Source: Armatimonadota bacterium | Lineage (GTDB): Bacteria > Armatimonadota > Zipacnadia > Zipacnadales > UBA11051 | Assembly: GCA_030612305.1 (NCBI GenBank) | Contig: JAUWOG010000062.1 | Coordinates: 1-9,042, forward strand | Length of the DNA: 9,042 bases | Reading direction: 5' to 3' | In this document: piece by piece, positions 5,096 through 9,042 of the stretch | How the letters are laid out: every line of letters begins with the position of its first letter | Position numbering within the stretch: position 1 is the first letter of the stretch | Notes under the pieces: model-generated | Databases searched by the model: none | Seen by the model: only the letters and a program-made list of their open reading frames with translations | What the model was told of the DNA's origin: nothing | Program-made: the position numbers and the translations under genes

Positions 5096-6805
5096 ATGCA
5101 AGTGGCAGAGAAAGAAAGGCACGGGCAGGAGATGGATGAAGGGCGAGTAACCGAGACGATGCCGAGCGATCCGCGTCTGGTGGCGGCGGAGGCCGTCGCT
5201 GTTTCTCCGTTGATGCTGGCGGGGAAGATCGCAGGCTGGGTTGGTCTGGCGGCTCTCATAGTGGGGCTGTTCTGGACGGGCATCACCAAGGCGATGGGGA
5301 CCGGGCCGAAGGTACTGCTGATCATGGGGGTCGTGGGGCTGGCGTGTTGGCTGGCGACGAACGTGACTGCGGTGGTTGCGCAGGTGCGGGCGCGTGGCGT
5401 TCAGGCAGTGCTGAATTCGGTGCTGTTCACGACGTTTGTCATCGGGATTATCGTGATGGCGAACTATATTGCCGGTCGGCATCACATGTTCCGGGCAGAC
5501 TGGTCGGAGGCGAAGCTGCACTCGCTGTCAGAGGGGTCGCTGGACATCGTCCGACGCCTGGACAAGGATGTCACGATCACGGCGTTCCTTTCGGCGGACT
5601 ATCCCGGGGCTGATCAGACACGCACGCTGCTTGGGGAGTATCAGATACACGGCAAGCGGATCAGCTTGAATGTGTATGATCCGACGCTGGCGATAACGAA
5701 GGTGGAGGAGTTCAAGCCAACGTCGAAGGGTAGCATCTTCGTGGAGTGCGGAGAGCGGAAGGAAGAGATCCAGGTTGCGACGGAGGAGAAGATATCCAGC
5801 GCGATACTGGCGGTGACCACGGGTGAGAAGACGAAGGCGTATTTCCTGACGGGGCACGGGGAACAGAGCCTGGAGGGCTATGGCGAGAGGGGCCTCAAAT
5901 GGCTGAAGACGTATCTGGAGAACGAGCAGTATGCAGTAGAGAGCCTGTCGCTGATGACGCAGAAGGAGCCGGAGGTACCGGGGGATTGCGCGGTACTGGC
6001 GATAATCGGGGCGAAGCAGGCCCTGCTGGAGAAGGAAATGACGGCCGTGGCGCAGTACGTCGAGCAGGGGGGCAATGTGTTCATAGCGGTGGCGTCGCCG
6101 CCGGCTCCGGACTTCGCGGACCTGCTTGGGCCGTACGGAGTGCGGCCGCTGACCGGGCTGGTCATGGACCCGGCGAGCGGGCTGGGGGGTAACCCCCAGG
6201 TGCCGCTGGTCGTTCCGCAGGCATACGGGCACGATATTGTGAAGAAGCTTAGTGGCGTGGCGCTGCCGACGACGATAGCGTTTGAGGTGCAGACGGCGGA
6301 GCCGCCCATGCCGGGCCCGGGTGCTCCGCCGCCCCCGCCGTCAGTAGCGGCGGCGATACTCGAGTCAAGCGGGTATTCGTGGCTTGAGACCAGTACGTCA
6401 GGACCGGTGGCAAAGGATGCGGATGAGAAGACCGGGCCGCTGGCCATGGCGGTGGCGATAGACCTGAGCCTGGCGGACCAGCAGCCGCCGCCATATCCGG
6501 GTGCGCCGCCGATGCCGGAGGACTCAGATGTGCGGAAGGGGCGTCTGGTAGTTGTTGGTGACTACGACTTCATCCGCGATGACCTCTATGAGCGCGGGCT
6601 GCAGGAGAATATCTTCCTGGCGACGGCATCGTTTTCGTGGCTGGCGAGGAACGATAAGCTGGTGACGATCCCGCCGCGTGAGCCAATGGACCGGACGATA
6701 GTTCTGGGTACTGCGCAGAAGAACCTGGCTGTGGTGATATCGGCTGTATTGATTCCTCTGATGGTACTTGCCGCCGGCATGATAGTCTGGTGGCGAAGGA
6801 GGTAA
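5096..6805 (+). CDS. GldG-like ABC transporter auxiliary protein
   Basis: A 569-residue membrane protein of the GldG / ABC-type auxiliary family, found next to GldA/GldF-type exporters. After a charged N-terminus there are three predicted helices (about 45-63, 72-96, 106-126), then the family entry motif FRADWSEAKLHSLSEGSL (132-149), followed by a strand region that resembles the DLTxxKxYTLSxxT start of GldG domains. The large central part should lie outside the cytoplasm. A segment GRLVVVGDYDFI (from 6540), typical of the family, precedes the last helix (about 543-564, ending in WWRRR). Two proline-rich stretches, near residues 400-415 and 461-475, look like disordered insertions. The start is ATG 5096; GTG 5102 and ATG 5132 are alternatives because the purine-rich AGGTG sits only one base before the ATG. 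The next gene's ribosome binding site overlaps its stop codon. The family is thought to help the permease or bind its substrate; the exact role is unknown. Confidence 0.85.
   Translation: MQVAEKERHGQEMDEGRVTETMPSDPRLVAAEAVAVSPLMLAGKIAGWVGLAALIVGLFWTGITKAMGTGPKVLLIMGVVGLACWLATNVTAVVAQVRARGVQAVLNSVLFTTFVIGIIVMANYIAGRHHMFRADWSEAKLHSLSEGSLDIVRRLDKDVTITAFLSADYPGADQTRTLLGEYQIHGKRISLNVYDPTLAITKVEEFKPTSKGSIFVECGERKEEIQVATEEKISSAILAVTTGEKTKAYFLTGHGEQSLEGYGERGLKWLKTYLENEQYAVESLSLMTQKEPEVPGDCAVLAIIGAKQALLEKEMTAVAQYVEQGGNVFIAVASPPAPDFADLLGPYGVRPLTGLVMDPASGLGGNPQVPLVVPQAYGHDIVKKLSGVALPTTIAFEVQTAEPPMPGPGAPPPPPSVAAAILESSGYSWLETSTSGPVAKDADEKTGPLAMAVAIDLSLADQQPPPYPGAPPMPEDSDVRKGRLVVVGDYDFIRDDLYERGLQENIFLATASFSWLARNDKLVTIPPREPMDRTIVLGTAQKNLAVVISAVLIPLMVLAAGMIVWWRRR
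6796..6803 (+). promoter_or_regulatory. Ribosome binding site of the DUF4340 gene
   Basis: AAGGAGGT at 6796-6803 is a near-perfect anti-16S match and overlaps the stop codon of the GldG-like gene. It lies downstream of GTG 6790, so it cannot serve that start. It supports ATG 6817 despite a long 13-base spacer. Confidence 0.65.
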
Positions 6806-6816
6806 GCAGCGGAACC

Positions 6817-8175
6817 ATGAAGGTGTTTGTGAGGAGTGCCGCCGCGGCGTTGGTGTTCATTGCACTGCTGGTGTATGTGTTCACGGCTGAACGCGGCCGC
6901 GTGCCGGAGAAGGAAGAAATATTCGGTGTGGATATCGCACAAGCCACGAGCCTGCAGATAGTCGGCGGTGACACAGAGGTCGTATTGGAGAAGCGTGAGG
7001 GCACGTGGTATGTCAACAAGCCCTTCAAGGGTCTGGCAAATGAGAGCAGTGCGGAGGAACGTGTCAGGGCGATAGCCGAGTTGAAGCCGGTGGGGAAGCG
7101 GAAGGACGCGGATCTGGAGAGCGATGATTTCGGGCTGAAGAAGCCGCGCGTGACGGCGACGCTGCGCTATGGCCAGGGCGATGAGGTGAAGGTGAGCATC
7201 GGCAAGGATGTGCCGGTGGGGCCGGAGACCTACGCGAAGATCGAAGGGCGTGAAGAACTCTACATCATCCCGTCTTCGGTGCTCACAGCGCTGAAGAAGA
7301 CCGCCGAGGGGCTGCGTGAGAAGAAACTGGTGGACGTGAAGAGCGACGAGGTGCGGTCGCTGGCGCTCTCGCACGGTGGGATTGAGGTCAAGGTGGCGAA
7401 CCGGCGTGAAGATGACAAGGACAAGTGGTTCATCACCGCCCCGATCACCGCGCGCGCCGATGAATTCCAGGTCGAGCAGGTTGTCAACAGTGTGACGGCA
7501 CTGACGGCGGAGGCTTTCGTGCAGGAGGTTGGGGAGGCGTCGAAGTACGGTCTCGACAAGCCGTCGCTGCTTGTGGAGCTGGTTGATAAGGATGGGAAAA
7601 AGACGGGCATAACCATCGGCGCGGAGTGCAAGGAGGCGATGGAGACGGATGAGACGGAGCTGGTGTTTGCGCGGGCCGACGGGCGGCCTGAGGTCATGGT
7701 GCTGAAGACGGAGACGGTCGAAGAGCTTCGGAAAACGCCGCTGGATTTGCGCGACAAATCGCTGCTGGAACTGACGAAGGACGATATCACCTACGTGCGC
7801 GTACAGTCGAAGAAGCGGCTGTCGTTTGCGCTGAAACGGCTGCCTGACGGGTGGCATCTTGACCGTCCGATCAAAGGGCTGGCGACGCCGGCAAAGGCTG
7901 ACGATATCCTGTGGGATATCGTGCAGTTGGAGGCGCGAGACTATATCGAGGAAAAGCCGGAGGATCTGAAGCAATACGGTCTGGCGATACCGGACACGAT
8001 CATTGAGGTGCACACGCTAGGCAGTGACGAGGTGCTGAAGATAAAGATCGGCTACGCTCATGGCGAGGATGCGCACTACTGCCAGACGTCAGAGAGCGAT
8101 GAGGTGTACGCGGTGAGCGATATGCTGCTGCTGGACCTGCCGATGAAGGTGGAGGAGATCCAGTCGCCGTCGTGA
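6817..8175 (+). CDS. DUF4340 domain protein, three tandem units
   Basis: A 452-residue protein from ATG 6817 (GTG 6790 would add nine residues but has no ribosome binding site). Residues 1-24 form a basic N-terminus and one hydrophobic helix, so it is anchored in or secreted across the inner membrane. The rest consists of three similar units: about 38-176, 177-322 and 323-452. Each has a short strand pair followed by a Trp motif (GTWYVNKPF 62-70, DKWFITAPI 202-210, DGWHLDRPI 344-352). Each then has a helix and a turn ending in (F/Y)GL (FGLKKP 105-110, YGLDKP 244-249, YGLAIP 387-392), followed by strands including an IG segment (SIGKD, TIGAE, KIGYA). DUF4340 proteins commonly follow GldG-like genes, as here, and are presumed to work with the exporter outside the cytoplasm; the biochemical role is not known. 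No enzyme motif is apparent. Confidence 0.82.
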   Translation: MKVFVRSAAAALVFIALLVYVFTAERGRVPEKEEIFGVDIAQATSLQIVGGDTEVVLEKREGTWYVNKPFKGLANESSAEERVRAIAELKPVGKRKDADLESDDFGLKKPRVTATLRYGQGDEVKVSIGKDVPVGPETYAKIEGREELYIIPSSVLTALKKTAEGLREKKLVDVKSDEVRSLALSHGGIEVKVANRREDDKDKWFITAPITARADEFQVEQVVNSVTALTAEAFVQEVGEASKYGLDKPSLLVELVDKDGKKTGITIGAECKEAMETDETELVFARADGRPEVMVLKTETVEELRKTPLDLRDKSLLELTKDDITYVRVQSKKRLSFALKRLPDGWHLDRPIKGLATPAKADDILWDIVQLEARDYIEEKPEDLKQYGLAIPDTIIEVHTLGSDEVLKIKIGYAHGEDAHYCQTSESDEVYAVSDMLLLDLPMKVEEIQSPS

Positions 8176-8223
8176 ATGTGTGTGAGTGCGCGCGGGTGAT
8201 TGCGTGGTGGTGGCAAGGCGTCC

Positions 8224-8252
8224 TTGACGGCGGGTTGTATCTATGCTATAGT
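8224..8252 (+). promoter_or_regulatory. Strong sigma70-type promoter of purA
   Basis: TTGACG (8224-8229) and TATAGT (8247-8252) are separated by exactly 17 bases, with TG at 8244-8245 giving an extended -10. Transcription would start near 8259, leaving a leader of about 90 bases. The layout closely matches the ABC operon promoter at 2074-2102. Confidence 0.75.
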
Positions 8253-8297
8253 CTGTCAAAGGGTTAGCAGAGCAGACGCGAGATGATGAAAGGCAAC

Positions 8298-8326
8298 TGG
8301 CCCCCGTCGAGAGCGGGGCCATTTTT
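8298..8326 (+). terminator. Intrinsic terminator between the purA promoter and purA
   Basis: TGGCCCC (8298-8304) pairs perfectly with GGGGCCA (8315-8321) around a 10-base loop and is followed at once by five T (8322-8326), then GTGTGTG. It can end transcripts coming from the exporter operon, which has no other visible terminator. Because it lies downstream of the purA promoter it would also stop most purA transcripts unless it is overcome, which suggests attenuation. Confidence 0.75.
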
Positions 8327-8334
8327 GTGTGTGC

Positions 8335-8342
8335 AGGAGGTG
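8335..8342 (+). promoter_or_regulatory. Ribosome binding site of purA
   Basis: AGGAGGTG at 8335-8342, seven bases before ATG 8350. It is near-consensus and fixes the purA start. Confidence 0.85.
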
Positions 8343-8349
8343 GAAGCAG

Positions 8350-9042
8350 ATGCCGGTCAAAGTGATAGTGGGCGCTCAGTGGGGTGATGAGGGGAAAGGC
8401 AAGGTCACGGACCTGCTTGCCGAGGAGGCCGATGTTGTTGTGCGCTATCAGGGCGGCAACAATGCGGGCCACACTGTCGTGGTCGGTGATGAGGAGTACA
8501 AGCTGCACCTCATTCCGTCGGGGATTCTGCACCCGGACACGCTGTGCTTGATGGCAGATGGCACGGTAATTGATCCGGAGTGTCTGGCGACTGAGTACCG
8601 TGGCCTGGTGGCGCGGGGTGTGAGTTGTGAGAACCTGCGGGTGAGCGGGAATGCGCACGTGATTATGCCGTATCACCGGCTGCTGGATGCTCTGGAGGAA
8701 AATGCGCGCGGCGCAGGCAGCATCGGCACGCCGCGGCGGGGCATCGGTCCGGTCTATACGGACAAGACGGCGCGCAAGCCGCTGCCGGTGCGGATGTGGG
8801 ACCTGCTGGACAAGGTTGCGTTGCGGGAGCGTGTGAGCGGACAACTGGCGCGCAAGAACGTGATACTGACCGGCCTCTACGGTCACGAACCGCTGGAGAT
8901 TGATGATGTGGTCGAGGAGGTCTGGCAATTCGCTGAGGAGATCTCGGGCTGCATCTGCGATACGCGAGTGCTCCTGTTCGAGAAGCTGGCGGAGGGTGCA
9001 GAGATACTGCTGGAAGGGGCCCAGGGCACGTTCCTGGACCTC
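8350..9042 (+). CDS. purA: Adenylosuccinate synthetase, N-terminal 231 residues (3' end outside window)
   Basis: Adenylosuccinate synthetase joins aspartate to IMP using GTP, the first committed step from IMP to AMP, in the cytosol. The first 231 residues of a protein usually about 430 long are present. The GTP loop WGDEGKGK (11-18) carries the catalytic Asp13, and GGNNAGHT (35-42) carries the catalytic His41. The segment RGIGPVYTDKTAR (130-142) carries the Arg that contacts IMP from the other subunit, and LEGAQGT (221-227) carries the IMP-binding Gln225. One oddity is IGTPRRGIGP at 125-134: the usual second Thr of the IGTT motif, which contacts the IMP phosphate, is Pro128 here. The gene has its own strong promoter and a near-consensus ribosome binding site, with a terminator hairpin between them. 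It is probably separate from the exporter operon ending 174 bases upstream. Confidence 0.95.
   Translation, partial: MPVKVIVGAQWGDEGKGKVTDLLAEEADVVVRYQGGNNAGHTVVVGDEEYKLHLIPSGILHPDTLCLMADGTVIDPECLATEYRGLVARGVSCENLRVSGNAHVIMPYHRLLDALEENARGAGSIGTPRRGIGPVYTDKTARKPLPVRMWDLLDKVALRERVSGQLARKNVILTGLYGHEPLEIDDVVEEVWQFAEEISGCICDTRVLLFEKLAEGAEILLEGAQGTFLDL

Noticed and set aside
3610..5325. Long minus-strand open frame opposite the permease, aldo/keto reductase and GldG-like genes
   Set aside because: It spans three well-supported genes on the other strand and its protein has no coherent domain; it is a shadow frame.
6586..8013. Long minus-strand open frame opposite the DUF4340 gene
   Set aside because: Its arginine/leucine/histidine-rich translation mirrors the codon bias of the + strand gene, and no start signal was seen.
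2268..8175. Calling the exporter operon a gliding motility system
   Set aside because: Only the GldA/F/G-type transporter parts are present, and these are widespread in non-gliding bacteria; no other gliding component is in the window.
1..9042. CRISPR array, tRNA, rRNA or intact insertion sequence
   Set aside because: No spaced direct repeats, cloverleaf, rRNA-like sequence, transposase motifs or paired terminal repeats were seen.

Overview
The window reads as a stretch of ordinary bacterial chromosome with every recognisable gene on the + strand. The sequence is G-rich on the coding strand and looks GC-rich overall, although the ATA isoleucine codon is frequent. Promoters are sigma70-like, with TATAAT-type -10 boxes, and several genes have clear Shine-Dalgarno sites. 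I cannot name the organism. A gldA/gldF/gldG-type transporter followed by a DUF4340 protein is typical of non-model bacterial phyla (for example Planctomycetes, Verrucomicrobia, Armatimonadota and candidate phyla), so I would guess an environmental bacterium or metagenome-assembled genome from such a group. That is inference.

Layout. 2-259: 3' end of a small membrane protein gene cut by the window edge. 262-891: single-pass membrane-anchored protein with a DcrB/PsbP-like extracytoplasmic domain. 919-947: promoter. 1019-1885: short aspartate-kinase-like enzyme without ACT regulatory domains. 1886-2267: unusual intergenic region with one good and one weak promoter, three hairpins and a possible enoyl-reductase-like protein remnant. 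2268-3206 and 3209-3922: ATPase and six-helix permease of an ABC-2 exporter. 3994-4974: aldo/keto reductase. 5096-6805: GldG-like auxiliary protein. 6817-8175: DUF4340 protein made of three tandem units. 8224-8349: promoter, intrinsic terminator and ribosome binding site in front of purA. 8350-9042: purA (adenylosuccinate synthetase), cut by the window edge.

How the genes work together. The ATPase, permease, GldG-like and DUF4340 proteins form one recognisable module: a cytoplasmic ATPase drives a six-helix membrane subunit, while GldG and DUF4340 are membrane-anchored with large extracytoplasmic domains. The substrate is unknown. The aldo/keto reductase sits inside this module between permease and auxiliary protein, and may be either an insertion or a functional partner. 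The aspartokinase-like gene and purA each have their own promoter and are probably separate transcription units.

Most interesting points. (1) The leaders of the ABC operon and of purA share one plan: a good promoter with exact 17-base spacing, then a terminator-like hairpin, then a strong ribosome binding site. This suggests transcription attenuation or short RNAs. (2) The aspartokinase homologue has no regulatory domains and has altered signature residues. (3) The aldo/keto reductase is nested in the exporter operon. (4) The DUF4340 protein is a three-fold repeat. (5) PurA has a Pro where the IMP-contacting Thr normally lies. I see no CRISPR array, tRNA, rRNA or intact mobile element.
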